NCBI GenBank assembly: GCA_964386325.1
Contig: CAYLQY010000002.1
Coordinates: 124,001 to 188,000 of the forward strand
From: Anaerorhabdus sp964386325
Lineage (GTDB): Bacteria; Bacillota_I; Bacilli_A; Erysipelotrichales; Erysipelotrichaceae
Length of the DNA stretch: 64,000 nt
Reading direction: 5' to 3'
Part shown: positions 16,810 to 25,398 of the stretch, piece after piece
Layout: every line of letters starts with the position of its first letter
Numbering within the stretch: position 1 is the stretch's first letter
Made by a program: the position numbers and the translations under genes
The notes under the pieces: model-generated
Database searches by the model: none
What the model was told of the DNA's origin: nothing
Seen by the model: only the letters and a program-made list of their open reading frames with translations

Positions 16810-17646
16810 ATGGACGGCGTATTATACATAAATAAAGAAAAGAATATGACATCATTTGATGTTGTTGCAAGAATAAGAAGAATTCTAAATGAACGTTCTG
16901 TCGGGCATACAGGGACTTTAGACCCTAATGCTGAAGGACTTTTAATAGTTTTAGTAGGTAAAGCATGCAAGTGCTTGCCTTATTGTGAGCATAATAATAA
17001 AGAATATATTGCAACATTTAAACTAGGTGCTAAGACAGATACAGGTGATATTTGGGGAGAGGTTATTGAACAAAAGGATGTACCAATAATGTCTAGAAAT
17101 GACTTTGAATCACTATGTAAGGAGTTTGTTGGTGTTCAACAACAAGTCCCTCCACAAGTATCTGCAATTAAAGTAAATGGTAAGAAGGCTTATGAATATC
17201 ATCGTGAAGGAAAGACAGTAGAACTTGAAAAACGAGAAATTACAGTGTATGAGTTAGAATGTCTACGTTTTGATAATGAAATAACGATACGTGCTTTGGT
17301 TTCAAATGGAACATATATTCGAACACTTTGTGAAGATATTGCAGAAAGAATGGGAACAGTAGGTACAATGACTTCTTTAGTGCGTTCTAAAATTGGAAAT
17401 ATTTCAGTTGACCAAGCTCTTAAAATTGATGAAATCAATGAAAATTCACTTCATTCAATTAATGAAATTTTGAATAATCAATATCCTCATTTTGAAATTA
17501 GTGACATTGAAAGTATAAAACAAGGAAAGCGAGTGCGTTTAGATTGTACAGAACCACTTGTATTATTAACATATCAAGGTGAAATTCTTGCAGCATATGA
17601 AAAAATTGAAGATAATTTATATAAAAGCAAAAGAGGTTTATGGTAA
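16810..17646 (+). CDS. truB: tRNA pseudouridine(55) synthase TruB
   Basis: TruB isomerises U55 in the T-loop of tRNA. The 278-residue protein has GHTGTLDPNAEGLL with catalytic Asp38, and the downstream YxxHR and RALVSNGTYIRTL motifs typical of TruB. Length is somewhat below the ~300 of Bacillus TruB. It is the first gene of the operon truB-ribF-rsmF, and its stop codon overlaps the ribF start. Confidence 0.95.
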   Translation: MDGVLYINKEKNMTSFDVVARIRRILNERSVGHTGTLDPNAEGLLIVLVGKACKCLPYCEHNNKEYIATFKLGAKTDTGDIWGEVIEQKDVPIMSRNDFESLCKEFVGVQQQVPPQVSAIKVNGKKAYEYHREGKTVELEKREITVYELECLRFDNEITIRALVSNGTYIRTLCEDIAERMGTVGTMTSLVRSKIGNISVDQALKIDEINENSLHSINEILNNQYPHFEISDIESIKQGKRVRLDCTEPLVLLTYQGEILAAYEKIEDNLYKSKRGLW

Positions 17647-18581
17647 TGGAGACAGTTGTACTAAGTTTGAATAAAGAAAATAAAATAGAAACACCAATTG
17701 TAGCATGCATTGGTTTTTTTGATGGTCTTCATTTAGGGCATCAAGCATTAATTAGTAAAACCCTTGAACTTGCAGAAAGACACCAGGCGAAAAGTGCACT
17801 TATAACATTTGATCCAGATCCTTGGGTAGTTATTAAGGATGTAAAGGAATATCAACATTTATCGACAATCAAAAGAAGAGAAGAATTGGCGAGTAAATTA
17901 GGTATCGATATGATTATTACACTTGATTTTACAAAGGAAATGTCTGCTCTTACACCTTATGATTTTTTACATCAAGCATTAGTTCCTTGTAACCTTAAAG
18001 CACTTGTTTGTGGATTTGATTTTCACTATGGTCTAAAAGGAATGGGGAATCCAGATATTCTTAGAAAAGATGCAAAGGATATTTTTGAAGTAGAAGTAAT
18101 CGATTCAGTGAATGAAGAAGATAAGAAAATTAGCACATCAAGAATTGTGGAGTATCTTGAAAATGGTGAAATCACTCATGCGAATCGTTTGCTTGGTTAT
18201 TTATACCAAGTAGAGGGAACTGTTATTCATGGTCAAAAACGAGGAAGAAAAATTGGATTTCCTACTGCTAATATTGATGTGAACCCAGAATATATAATTC
18301 CCAAAATTGGTATCTATGAAGGATGGGTAAATGTTGTCAATGAATGGTATCCAGCAATTGTTAATATAGGACATAATCCAACGTTTAATTATTCAAATAA
18401 ACTTTCAATTGAAGCACATATTTTGAATTTTAATCGCCAAATTTATGGTCAAAATGTTAAACTTGAATTTGTAAAATATCTACGCGATGAAATGAAGTTT
18501 AAATCAATTAGTGAACTTATAGAACAAATGGAAAACGATAAAAAAATAGCTGAAAAGGATCTTAACCATCATGAAGAATGA
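17646..18581 (+). CDS. ribF: Bifunctional riboflavin kinase / FAD synthetase
   Basis: RibF converts riboflavin to FMN and then FAD. The N-terminal nucleotidyltransferase domain has FFDGLHLGHQALI (about residues 21-33). The C-terminal flavokinase domain carries RGRKIGFPTANI and the NIGHNPTF stretch. ATG 17646 is chosen over ATG 17640 because GAGG at 17633-17636 is then 9 bases away, and the start overlaps the truB stop by one base (TAATG). It overlaps the rsmF start by 11 bases. Confidence 0.93.
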   Translation: METVVLSLNKENKIETPIVACIGFFDGLHLGHQALISKTLELAERHQAKSALITFDPDPWVVIKDVKEYQHLSTIKRREELASKLGIDMIITLDFTKEMSALTPYDFLHQALVPCNLKALVCGFDFHYGLKGMGNPDILRKDAKDIFEVEVIDSVNEEDKKISTSRIVEYLENGEITHANRLLGYLYQVEGTVIHGQKRGRKIGFPTANIDVNPEYIIPKIGIYEGWVNVVNEWYPAIVNIGHNPTFNYSNKLSIEAHILNFNRQIYGQNVKLEFVKYLRDEMKFKSISELIEQMENDKKIAEKDLNHHEE

Positions 18582-19899
18582 GTTTTTAAAGATGATGAAT
18601 CAACTTTTAATGGATGATTATGATTCTTATCTTGAAACATTAAATCAGTCTGCATACCGGGGATTTCGTATTAATACGAAAAAGGTGAGGGTGGAAGATT
18701 TCTTTAATTGGTTTAGTGTACCTTGTCATCCATCACCTTTTGCCAAGAATGCCTATATTTTAGATTCAGAAGATACCTATGGTAATTCATTAGCTCATGC
18801 ATTAGGATTCATGTATATGCAAGAGCCAAGCGCTGCAAGTGCAGTTGAAGTCTTGGATCCTAAAGAAAATGAATGGGTGTTGGATTTATGTGCGGCACCA
18901 GGCGGAAAAAGCAGTCAGATTGCAGAACGATTGGATTCATTAGGGTTACTCATTAGTAATGAAATTGAACCTAAAAGAGCACAAATTCTGTTAAGTAATT
19001 TTGAACGATTAGGAATAAGTAATGCTATCATTACAAATTCAACACCTGATAAACTGTGCAAAACATTAGAAGGATGTATGGATAAGGTGTTAGTTGATGC
19101 GCCCTGTAGCGGTGAAGGAATGTTCAAGAAAGAAAGCCAAGCCTTAGTTGATTGGAGTCCACAACATGTTAAAAGTTGTGCAATAAGGCAACGTCAGATA
19201 TTAGATTCAGCTTACCTTGCGTTGAAAGAGAATGGTATTTTAGTTTATTCTACGTGCACATATTCACGTGAAGAGAATGAAGAAACTATTGTGGAATTTA
19301 TTCAAAAACATCCAGATATGGAGTTAGTAAAAATAGATGTCCCTTGGGGTAGAGCGGGATTAAAAGTAGACACGCTAATTGATACAACAACTTGTAGGCG
19401 CATCTTTCCAATGGATCATGGTGAAGGACACTTTATTGCAAAACTCATAAAAAAGGGTGCAGCATCGAGTAAGAAACTCCAAGTGTTACATACAAAAAAA
19501 GTTCCTGAAGCTGTTTACCAATTTATGCGGTGTGAAGGAATAGATACTGAGATAAATTTATATATGAATAAAGATCGGATTTATGCAGGTAAACATCCAT
19601 TCTATGATTTAAATGACAATTATGTACTTCGTAATCAAGTCTTAATTGGTGAAATTAATAATGATCGATTTGAACCGCATCATCATTTATATACATCAAC
19701 ACTATTTACGCCGTATATAAAAAATGAAATAATTTGTACTGAAGAAGAAGTTGAATCATTCCGTAAGGGGAATACAATGAATAAAGAAGTTCAAAAAGGT
19801 TATGTTGGGATTAAAATACATAATAACTTTGTTGGATTCGGGAAAAGTGATGGTAGTATTATTAAAAATAAGCTACCCAAGGGGTTGAGGATTCGTTAG
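18571..19899 (+). CDS. rsmF: RsmF-type rRNA (cytosine-5) methyltransferase
   Basis: A 442-residue member of the NOL1/NOP2/Sun family. SAM-binding CAAPGGKSSQIA, the catalytic VDAPCSGEGMF and the motif VI YSTCTYSREENEE are all present. The C-terminal ~150 residues match the RsmF/YebU-type extension with a PUA-like end. It would make m5C in rRNA, as in E. coli RsmF and Firmicute YebU-like proteins; the exact position is not claimed. The start overlaps ribF by 11 bases. Confidence 0.88.
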   Translation: MKNEFLKMMNQLLMDDYDSYLETLNQSAYRGFRINTKKVRVEDFFNWFSVPCHPSPFAKNAYILDSEDTYGNSLAHALGFMYMQEPSAASAVEVLDPKENEWVLDLCAAPGGKSSQIAERLDSLGLLISNEIEPKRAQILLSNFERLGISNAIITNSTPDKLCKTLEGCMDKVLVDAPCSGEGMFKKESQALVDWSPQHVKSCAIRQRQILDSAYLALKENGILVYSTCTYSREENEETIVEFIQKHPDMELVKIDVPWGRAGLKVDTLIDTTTCRRIFPMDHGEGHFIAKLIKKGAASSKKLQVLHTKKVPEAVYQFMRCEGIDTEINLYMNKDRIYAGKHPFYDLNDNYVLRNQVLIGEINNDRFEPHHHLYTSTLFTPYIKNEIICTEEEVESFRKGNTMNKEVQKGYVGIKIHNNFVGFGKSDGSIIKNKLPKGLRIR

Positions 19900-19910
19900 G
19901 AGGCAGCAGA

Positions 19911-21281
19911 ATGCGTTTAGAACTATTTAGTTTTATCGAAGATGTTACAGCTTTACTTGATTTAAATTTACCTACATATCAATATATTGAGCATACCCTA
20001 AGTACGCTTTTCAAAGATTTATTATCAACCAAGAGTGAGGTATTGGTAGGAATTAGTTCACGTATTAAAAGTAAAGAGAGCTTAAAAGAAAAATTAATTC
20101 GAAACAAATATTATTTAAACTATGAAACTGCAGAGGAAGCAATCGAGGCATTACCTGATTTGGTAGGATTAACATTAGAATGCCGTTTTATTAGTGATGA
20201 AAATGATATTTTTAAGGATTTATTTAAACGCTTTTATGAAGTAGATAATGGTTATTATCAATGTGATGCTAACCATGATGTATATCTCAATTTGAAGATG
20301 CCACAACCACAACTACAACGTAATGGGTTTACTATTTATCGTATAGATGGTTATGTTGAATTCAATAAACACCATGTGAATTTTGAACTACAAATTAAAT
20401 CCTTGGTTCATACATTTTGGTCAGAGGTTGAGCATCAAGTTGTCTATAAGAATACGCAATTTGTTGTCTATGACTCATTCATGAAGAATATATTAGGTTC
20501 TATTCGTGATAATCTAGAAGTGGTAGATCGTCAGCTTCAAATTGTTTATCGTCAACTTGCCGATCAAACAAATAGTGATCGTGAAATTGGGATGACTGAA
20601 AGTGGATTTAAAGTGTTTATTGCGAAAGCAATTAATGATTTAGTTGCGCTTAAGATGAATAATACAGTAGGATTTACTACGGACTTTAAGAAGTGCAGTT
20701 CTATTTTAAGTCAATATATCTACATAAAAGATTTTGTGTCTTGTGAACATCCACAGTTTAAAATGGTAGATTACTTTGAACATTTCAATTTTCTACAAAT
20801 AAGTGATTTGGATTTTACTTATCCAATAACGCTTGAAAAATCGTTTGTACATCCAGATCCTTTTTGTAATACAATCGGACAATATTGGGAAAGTATTATT
20901 AATATTGATTTTGAATGGCATGTGTTCTTTGTAATGTTATTTGCAGTACAACCTGGTAATAATATTCAAGATTTTACGCAGTTTATTGAAATTATTAAAA
21001 GTTTGATTATTCCTCCAACTTGGTACCGCGAACAGTTTGTGAAGTTTGGTGATATTGAAGGTCAAATGGCTCGAGATTTTCTTACAACATCTTTAGCAGA
21101 AGCGATGGTTTCAGTTGGAAAAGTAGATATTGTTCATGAAGATAAACTAATAGGAATATTAGAGGTATTTAGAGAATATGTTGAACACTTAAACACCTGG
21201 TATGAATACTATGATGACTTCAATCAAAATCTAGCTGAAATCAAGCGTAATTTAGAACATAAGATTGTAAATCTATTTTAA
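19911..21281 (+). CDS. RelA/SpoT-domain protein with altered signature residues
   Basis: A 456-residue protein whose first ~200 residues match the RelA/SpoT nucleotidyltransferase fold: SSRIKSKESLKEKL (49-62), LPDLVGLTLECRF (81-93), and FELQIKS...WSEVEHQVVYK (158-178). Residues normally conserved in (p)ppGpp synthetases differ: the Arg after DxxG is Thr88, and the G-Y-R-S-L-H loop reads G139-F-T-I-Y-R144. The ~230-residue C-terminal part is helical and unrecognised, with no TGS, ACT or HD domain. Ribosome binding site AGGAGG precedes ATG 19911. It follows rsmF closely, so it probably belongs to that operon. Activity as an alarmone synthetase is doubtful. Confidence 0.7.
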   Translation: MRLELFSFIEDVTALLDLNLPTYQYIEHTLSTLFKDLLSTKSEVLVGISSRIKSKESLKEKLIRNKYYLNYETAEEAIEALPDLVGLTLECRFISDENDIFKDLFKRFYEVDNGYYQCDANHDVYLNLKMPQPQLQRNGFTIYRIDGYVEFNKHHVNFELQIKSLVHTFWSEVEHQVVYKNTQFVVYDSFMKNILGSIRDNLEVVDRQLQIVYRQLADQTNSDREIGMTESGFKVFIAKAINDLVALKMNNTVGFTTDFKKCSSILSQYIYIKDFVSCEHPQFKMVDYFEHFNFLQISDLDFTYPITLEKSFVHPDPFCNTIGQYWESIINIDFEWHVFFVMLFAVQPGNNIQDFTQFIEIIKSLIIPPTWYREQFVKFGDIEGQMARDFLTTSLAEAMVSVGKVDIVHEDKLIGILEVFREYVEHLNTWYEYYDDFNQNLAEIKRNLEHKIVNLF

Positions 21282-21296
21282 AACGTTAAAAAAACA

Positions 21297-21305
21297 TGAT
21301 ATAAT
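21297..21305 (+). promoter_or_regulatory. Extended -10 promoter for the Asp23/Gls24 gene
   Basis: TGaTATAAT, 21 bases before the start codon at 21327. No clear -35 is present, as expected for extended -10 promoters. Confidence 0.65.
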
Positions 21306-21326
21306 GGCTACATAGAGGTGAATATT

Positions 21327-21653
21327 ATGGCTCAAGAATATGTATTAATGAATGAAGATTCTGAAACTGGTGAAATCGCTTTATCAAAGAATGTATTTGA
21401 ATTAATTGCAGATATCACATTAAATGATGTAGATAATGTTGTCCGCATGCCGGCAAATAAATTCTCTAAACCAATTTCGTGTAAAATAGTAAACAATCAA
21501 TTACATATTGGTGCTGATATTAAAATTAAATATGGTGCTAATGTGAATGCGACATGTGAAATTCTTCAAAATCGTATTTATCAAAATATATTCGATATGA
21601 CTAACATGAAATGTGGTCATGTGGATATCCATGTTGTTGGTTTTGATATCTAG
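21327..21653 (+). CDS. Asp23/Gls24 family (DUF322) protein
   Basis: A 108-residue protein of the Asp23/Gls24 envelope-stress family, recognisable from the GEIALSKNVFELIADITLN beginning and the later IKYGANVNATCEILQNRI strand-helix. Members associate with the membrane or cell envelope, but single-copy short forms have no firm function. GAGGTG at good spacing sets the start at ATG 21327; an in-frame ATG at 21318 has none. The gene has its own promoter and terminator. Confidence 0.82.
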   Translation: MAQEYVLMNEDSETGEIALSKNVFELIADITLNDVDNVVRMPANKFSKPISCKIVNNQLHIGADIKIKYGANVNATCEILQNRIYQNIFDMTNMKCGHVDIHVVGFDI

Positions 21654-21660
21654 ATTATTA

Positions 21661-21694
21661 AAGTAGGTCTTCTTGGAAGAACTACTTTTGTTTT
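21661..21694 (+). terminator. Terminator after the Asp23/Gls24 gene
   Basis: A 12-bp stem with one mismatch (21661-21672 / 21676-21687), 3-base loop, followed by TTTTGTTTT. Confidence 0.8.
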
Positions 21695-21708
21695 GAGACT
21701 GGCGATGC

Positions 21709-21737
21709 TTGACATTTAGCCATCTACAGTATATACT
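21709..21737 (+). promoter_or_regulatory. Promoter of infC-rpmI-rplT
   Basis: Consensus TTGACA (21709-21714), 17-base spacer, TATACT (21732-21737). The inferred transcript starts near 21744, giving a ~150-base leader before infC. Confidence 0.88.
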
Positions 21738-21743
21738 TAGTTA

Positions 21744-21876
21744 GTATTTAAAGATGTGGAAAGTAGAAGCACCTCTTCTCACCTGATATCCGTTGGATTT
21801 GGGTTCACGCTACAAGACGTTGAAGATAAACAATGACTTTAGTAAGCAGGTGCACTATGTACCTGCTTTTTTATGA
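21744..21876 (+). promoter_or_regulatory. L20-type ribosomal protein leader (infC operon)
   Basis: The structured leader of infC-rpmI-rplT ends in an intrinsic terminator. In Bacillus subtilis the equivalent leader binds ribosomal protein L20 and attenuates its own operon. The order leader-infC-rpmI-rplT, the GTGGAAAGTAGAAGCACC stretch near its 5' end and the GGGTTCAC-containing middle fit that class. The family was assigned by pattern memory and position, not by a covariance search. Confidence 0.75.
21844..21872 (+). terminator. Attenuator terminator of the infC leader
   Basis: AAGCAGGT (21844-21851) pairs with ACCTGCTT (21861-21868); the loop can add two more pairs. A run of T to 21872 follows, 28 bases before the infC start. 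Confidence 0.88.
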
Positions 21877-21900
21877 AAAAAAGACATGGAGGTGTCGCTT

Positions 21901-22428
21901 ATTACTAAAAAATTCATGACTGATGAGTTAGTCAACGAAAACATTCGATTTAAAGAAGTTCTTGTAATTGGTCCAAATGGGGAACAATTAGGAGTTATGT
22001 CTCGCCGTGAAGCAATTGAAAAGGCCTATGATGATGACCTTGATTTAATGTGCGTTGCTCCGAATGGCAATCCACCTGTTTGTAAGATTCTAGACTTTGG
22101 AAAATATCGTTTTGAATCACAAAAGAAGGCAAAAGAAGCAAAGAAAAATCAACAAGTGACAGAGGTTAAACCTTTACGTTTATCTCCTGTTATTGATAAA
22201 CATGACTTTGATACAAAACTTCGCCAAGCACGTAACTGGGCAGAAGAAGGAATGAAAATTAAAGTAGACATGCGTTTTAGAGGACGTATGATTACTAGAA
22301 TTGAAGTTGGCAAGCAAGTTATGAATGATTTCGTTGAGCAAATGTCAGATCTTGCAGGAGTAGATAAAGCTCCAGCACTAGAAGGCAATACGATGTCTGT
22401 AGTATTATCACCAAAAAAAGGTAAATAG
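21901..22428 (+). CDS. infC: Translation initiation factor IF-3 (AUU start)
   Basis: IF-3 keeps ribosomal subunits apart and proofreads the start codon. The N-terminal domain (DELVNENIRFKEVLVIG...LGVMSRREAIEKA) and C-terminal domain (KPLRLSPVIDKHDFDTKLRQA) are complete. The start is set at ATT 21901: GGAGGTG (21888-21894) has ideal spacing to it. An upstream in-frame ATG at 21886 overlaps that same ribosome binding site and has none of its own. An AUU start is the classic IF-3 autoregulation feature. Length is 175 residues, normal for the family. Confidence 0.93.
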   Translation: MTKKFMTDELVNENIRFKEVLVIGPNGEQLGVMSRREAIEKAYDDDLDLMCVAPNGNPPVCKILDFGKYRFESQKKAKEAKKNQQVTEVKPLRLSPVIDKHDFDTKLRQARNWAEEGMKIKVDMRFRGRMITRIEVGKQVMNDFVEQMSDLAGVDKAPALEGNTMSVVLSPKKGK

Positions 22429-22442
22429 AGGAGGAAATTATC

Positions 22443-22637
22443 ATGCCAAAAATGAAGACTAAGAAAACCTTGGCTAAACGTGTTAAAAGAACGGGAAGCG
22501 GAAAATTAAAAAGAGGCCACAACTATAGAAACCACTTTGCAGCAAATAAAACTCATAAACAAAAAGTACACTTAAGAAAATCTACACTAGTTTCTGCTAG
22601 TGATATGAAACGAATTAAGCATTTGCTTCAAGACTAG
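22443..22637 (+). CDS. rpmI: Ribosomal protein L35 (bL35)
   Basis: A 64-residue, strongly basic protein beginning with MPKMKTKKTLAKRVKRTGSG, which is the L35 signature. It is a structural protein of the 50S subunit. It lies in the invariant infC-rpmI-rplT order, with ribosome binding site GAGGAGG before ATG 22443. Confidence 0.97.
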   Translation: MPKMKTKKTLAKRVKRTGSGKLKRGHNYRNHFAANKTHKQKVHLRKSTLVSASDMKRIKHLLQD

Positions 22638-22657
22638 AGCAGAAGGAGGAATAAATT

Positions 22658-23014
22658 ATGGCAAGAGTAAAAGGTGGCACTGTAACACGTGCACGTAGAA
22701 AAAGAGTATTAAAATTAGCAAAAGGTTATTATGGTGCGAAGCACTTACTTTATAAGACAGCTCATGAGCAAGTTATGCACTCAATGCGTTATGCTTATGC
22801 AGGACGTAAACAAGTTAAACGTGAAATGCGCAAATTATGGATTGCACGTATCAATGCAGCAGCTAGAATGCATGATATGAGTTATTCTAAATTGATGCAT
22901 GGTTTAAAATTAGCTGGTATTACAGTAAATCGTAAAATGTTAAGCGAAATTGCTATTCATGACCCTAAAGGCTTTGAAGCAATCGTTGATTCAGCAAAAA
23001 AAGCATTAGCTTAA
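22658..23014 (+). CDS. rplT: Ribosomal protein L20 (bL20)
   Basis: A 118-residue basic protein starting MARVKGGTVTRARRKRVLKL, the L20 signature; the C-terminal globular domain (ARMHDMSYSKLMHGLKLAG) is complete. L20 is needed early in 50S assembly and is the likely repressor acting on the infC leader. The strong ribosome binding site is AAGGAGG. It ends the operon at a good terminator. Confidence 0.97.
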   Translation: MARVKGGTVTRARRKRVLKLAKGYYGAKHLLYKTAHEQVMHSMRYAYAGRKQVKREMRKLWIARINAAARMHDMSYSKLMHGLKLAGITVNRKMLSEIAIHDPKGFEAIVDSAKKALA

Positions 23015-23021
23015 GATAATG

Positions 23022-23050
23022 AAAGAACATGGTAACGTGTTCTTTTTTTT
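23022..23050 (+). terminator. Terminator after rplT
   Basis: 10-bp stem (23022-23031 / 23036-23045) with one U-G pair and loop GTAA, followed by a T run to 23050. Confidence 0.92.
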
Positions 23051-23090
23051 CTTAAGATATCTTTAAAATGCAACACAGATAAATAAAAAA

Positions 23091-23099
23091 TGATATTAT
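23091..23099 (+). promoter_or_regulatory. Extended -10 promoter for the two-component system
   Basis: TGaTATTAT, 24 bases before the response regulator start. No clear -35. Confidence 0.5.
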
Positions 23100-23123
23100 T
23101 AACAATATTAGTGAGGTTGAATA

Positions 23124-23807
23124 ATGAATATTTTAATAGTTGAAGATGATAAAGATATTGTAGAACTTCTACGCATCTATTTGAGTAATGAAGGATACCA
23201 TATCCATTGTGCATATAACGGAATTGATGGTTTAGAACAGTTTAAAAATCATGAAATTCATTTATGTATCTTTGATATTATGATGCCAAAAATGAATGGC
23301 TTCGAACTTGCGAAATCAGTGCGCGAATTAAGTAATGCGCCAATACTGTTTTTGACAGCGAAGAGTAGCATTGATGACCGTATATTAGGATTAAATTTAG
23401 GTGGAGATGATTATATTTCTAAACCTTTCAATCCTTTAGAAATCGTCGCAAGAGTTAAGTCTAATTTAAGAAGAGCATATCAAACAAATGTCTCAACAGA
23501 TGAAATAGAATTAGATGGATTAATATTAAAATCCAACTCTTTAAGTTGTATTAAGGAGGGTGTTGAAATTTTTCTTACACCAACTGAATTTAAAATATTA
23601 TCATTATTAATGAAATCACCCAATAAAATATTCACAAAGGTTCAGATTTATGAACAAATTAATGGGGAATATCTTCAAAATGATGATAATACAATGATGG
23701 TTCATATGTCTAAATTAAGAGATAAAATTGAAGATGATTCAAGAAATCCAAGATATATCAAAACAATTAGGGGATTGGGGTATAAATTTGAGACTAAAAA
23801 AGATTAG
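23124..23807 (+). CDS. OmpR/PhoB-family response regulator
   Basis: A 227-residue regulator with an N-terminal receiver domain (acidic pocket E7-D8-D9, phospho-acceptor D51 in FDIMMP, K at LTAKS... and SKPF) and a C-terminal winged-helix domain ending in YIKTIRGLGYKFE. It resembles the VanR/WalR-like group. It is co-transcribed with the histidine kinase that overlaps its 3' end. The signal sensed and target genes cannot be read from the sequence. Confidence 0.93.
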   Translation: MNILIVEDDKDIVELLRIYLSNEGYHIHCAYNGIDGLEQFKNHEIHLCIFDIMMPKMNGFELAKSVRELSNAPILFLTAKSSIDDRILGLNLGGDDYISKPFNPLEIVARVKSNLRRAYQTNVSTDEIELDGLILKSNSLSCIKEGVEIFLTPTEFKILSLLMKSPNKIFTKVQIYEQINGEYLQNDDNTMMVHMSKLRDKIEDDSRNPRYIKTIRGLGYKFETKKD

Positions 23808-25353
23808 ATTTACTTTATTTCAAGAATTAATTGCGTATTTCGCAATTTTTAGTGTGATTGTATTAGTTGCACTTTATTCTGCAAACTATGTCTCCAACAT
23901 GATGTTTGATAAATACAGCCCATACTATATGGTAAATCAACTAGATTCGGTATTGGATAAACTACAAGCTGGAAAGTATAGGACAATCGATTTTGAAAAA
24001 TTATTAAGTAAAAATGTAAAAGTAGATATTGTTACTGAGAATGGTGATGTAGTTTACTCGAATTACAACCGAGTTGAGAAATATAATCCAAGTGATTTCT
24101 ACTATATTTATAGTTATAAATCACCATATTATGTTAATATGGTTCCATTTGTTGAGGATGGTGAAGACTATGTTAATATTACCATTGAATATTTCGATAC
24201 AGCAGAAGTCAATAAATCATATGTGTTAAATGATTCTAATGAAGTAATAGCATCAAACGATAATACTAAAAGTTATTTCACACGAGAAGAATTAGATTAT
24301 TTATCAAATGATACACAAATTGGGAAATACGAATTTATCGGTGATGATGGGGTTATTTATTATTTGATTAGTATTTTACCAGAGTCAGTATTGCCAGATT
24401 ATAGCCAAATATTTAAGACGACGGATCAAATTTACTTAGGATTACAAATTTTTTATGTGATTCTAGTAATTCAATTTGTCTGGTTAGTTCATCGTAAGAT
24501 ATTAAAGTTAATTAAGAAGTTAAATGAAGCGATATATGAGTTAACTGCTTTTGGTAGTAGTCGTGTTAAAAACTATAGGGGACCAAAAGAGTTTGAAGAA
24601 ATTGCCGATAACTTTAATATTATGGCGAAAAGCTTGGATGAATCACGTCAACAACAAATAAAGCTGGAAGAAGACAAGAAAAAACTACTTTCAGATATAT
24701 CCCATGATTTGAAAACGCCAATTACAGTTATTCAGGGTTATGCTGAAGCAATTGCGGATAATATGGTAGATGAAAGTTCGAAACAAGAATACTTGCGTAT
24801 CATTAGTAAAAAAGCAGGTGCGTTAACAGATTTAATAAATAAGTTTTACGAATATAACAAGTTGGATCATCCAGACTTTAAATTAAACTGTGAAAATGTT
24901 GAAATTAAGGAGTTTGTACGTGAATACCTTGCGGATAAATATGATGAAATCATTCACAAAGGATTAGATTTAAAAATTAGTATTGATGGCAGAAAACAAT
25001 TTGTTGAGTTAGATAGACTTCAAATGAAACGTGTTCTAGATAATATTATTGATAATGCTATAAAACACAATCCTTCAGGAATCACAATTCACGTTCAAAT
25101 TATTGATGAAGAAAAAACGGTGTGTATTGTAATTGAAGATAATGGAGGCGGAATTAGTGATGAGTTAAGAGACCATATTTTTGATCCATTTGTAGTTACA
25201 GATGATTCAAGAAGCAGTGGAGGTAGTGGATTAGGACTTACAATTAGCAAGAAAATTATTGATAATCATCAAGGAACAATTGAAGTTAAAAGAACAGATA
25301 ACTATAAAACACGATTTGAAATCAGATTAAATAAAAATGCAAAAAGCCTATAA
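23788..25353 (+). CDS. Sensor histidine kinase
   Basis: A 521-residue membrane sensor kinase. TM1 lies near residues 10-30, an extracellular sensing domain of ~190 residues follows, and TM2 is IFYVILVIQFVWLV. After a HAMP-like linker come the H-box SDISHDLKTP with phospho-acceptor H306, the N-box DNIIDNAIKHNP, and G-boxes DNGGGI and GSGLGL. TTG 23788 is preferred because GGGGT lies just upstream and it overlaps the regulator by 20 bases. A further upstream TTG (23728) would force an 80-base overlap and add non-membrane residues. Partner of the 23124 regulator. Confidence 0.9.
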   Translation: MRLKKIRFTLFQELIAYFAIFSVIVLVALYSANYVSNMMFDKYSPYYMVNQLDSVLDKLQAGKYRTIDFEKLLSKNVKVDIVTENGDVVYSNYNRVEKYNPSDFYYIYSYKSPYYVNMVPFVEDGEDYVNITIEYFDTAEVNKSYVLNDSNEVIASNDNTKSYFTREELDYLSNDTQIGKYEFIGDDGVIYYLISILPESVLPDYSQIFKTTDQIYLGLQIFYVILVIQFVWLVHRKILKLIKKLNEAIYELTAFGSSRVKNYRGPKEFEEIADNFNIMAKSLDESRQQQIKLEEDKKKLLSDISHDLKTPITVIQGYAEAIADNMVDESSKQEYLRIISKKAGALTDLINKFYEYNKLDHPDFKLNCENVEIKEFVREYLADKYDEIIHKGLDLKISIDGRKQFVELDRLQMKRVLDNIIDNAIKHNPSGITIHVQIIDEEKTVCIVIEDNGGGISDELRDHIFDPFVVTDDSRSSGGSGLGLTISKKIIDNHQGTIEVKRTDNYKTRFEIRLNKNAKSL

Positions 25354-25366
25354 TTAAAGGCTTTTT
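25341..25366 (+). terminator. Terminator after the histidine kinase gene
   Basis: Perfect 9-bp stem AAAAAGCCT (25341-25349) / AGGCTTTTT (25358-25366). The T run is part of the second arm. Confidence 0.88.
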
Positions 25367-25369
25367 CTA

Positions 25370-25398
25370 TTGACACAAGCATAGCGTAGACGTATATT
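25370..25398 (+). promoter_or_regulatory. Promoter of the TetR-GNAT pair
   Basis: TTGACA (25370-25375), 17-base spacer, TATATT (25393-25398). The -10 is inside the palindromic operator. Confidence 0.85.

Noticed and set aside
21744..21876. tRNA-like GGGTTCAC in the infC leader
   Set aside because: There is no cloverleaf; the region is better explained as an L20-type leader ending in a terminator.
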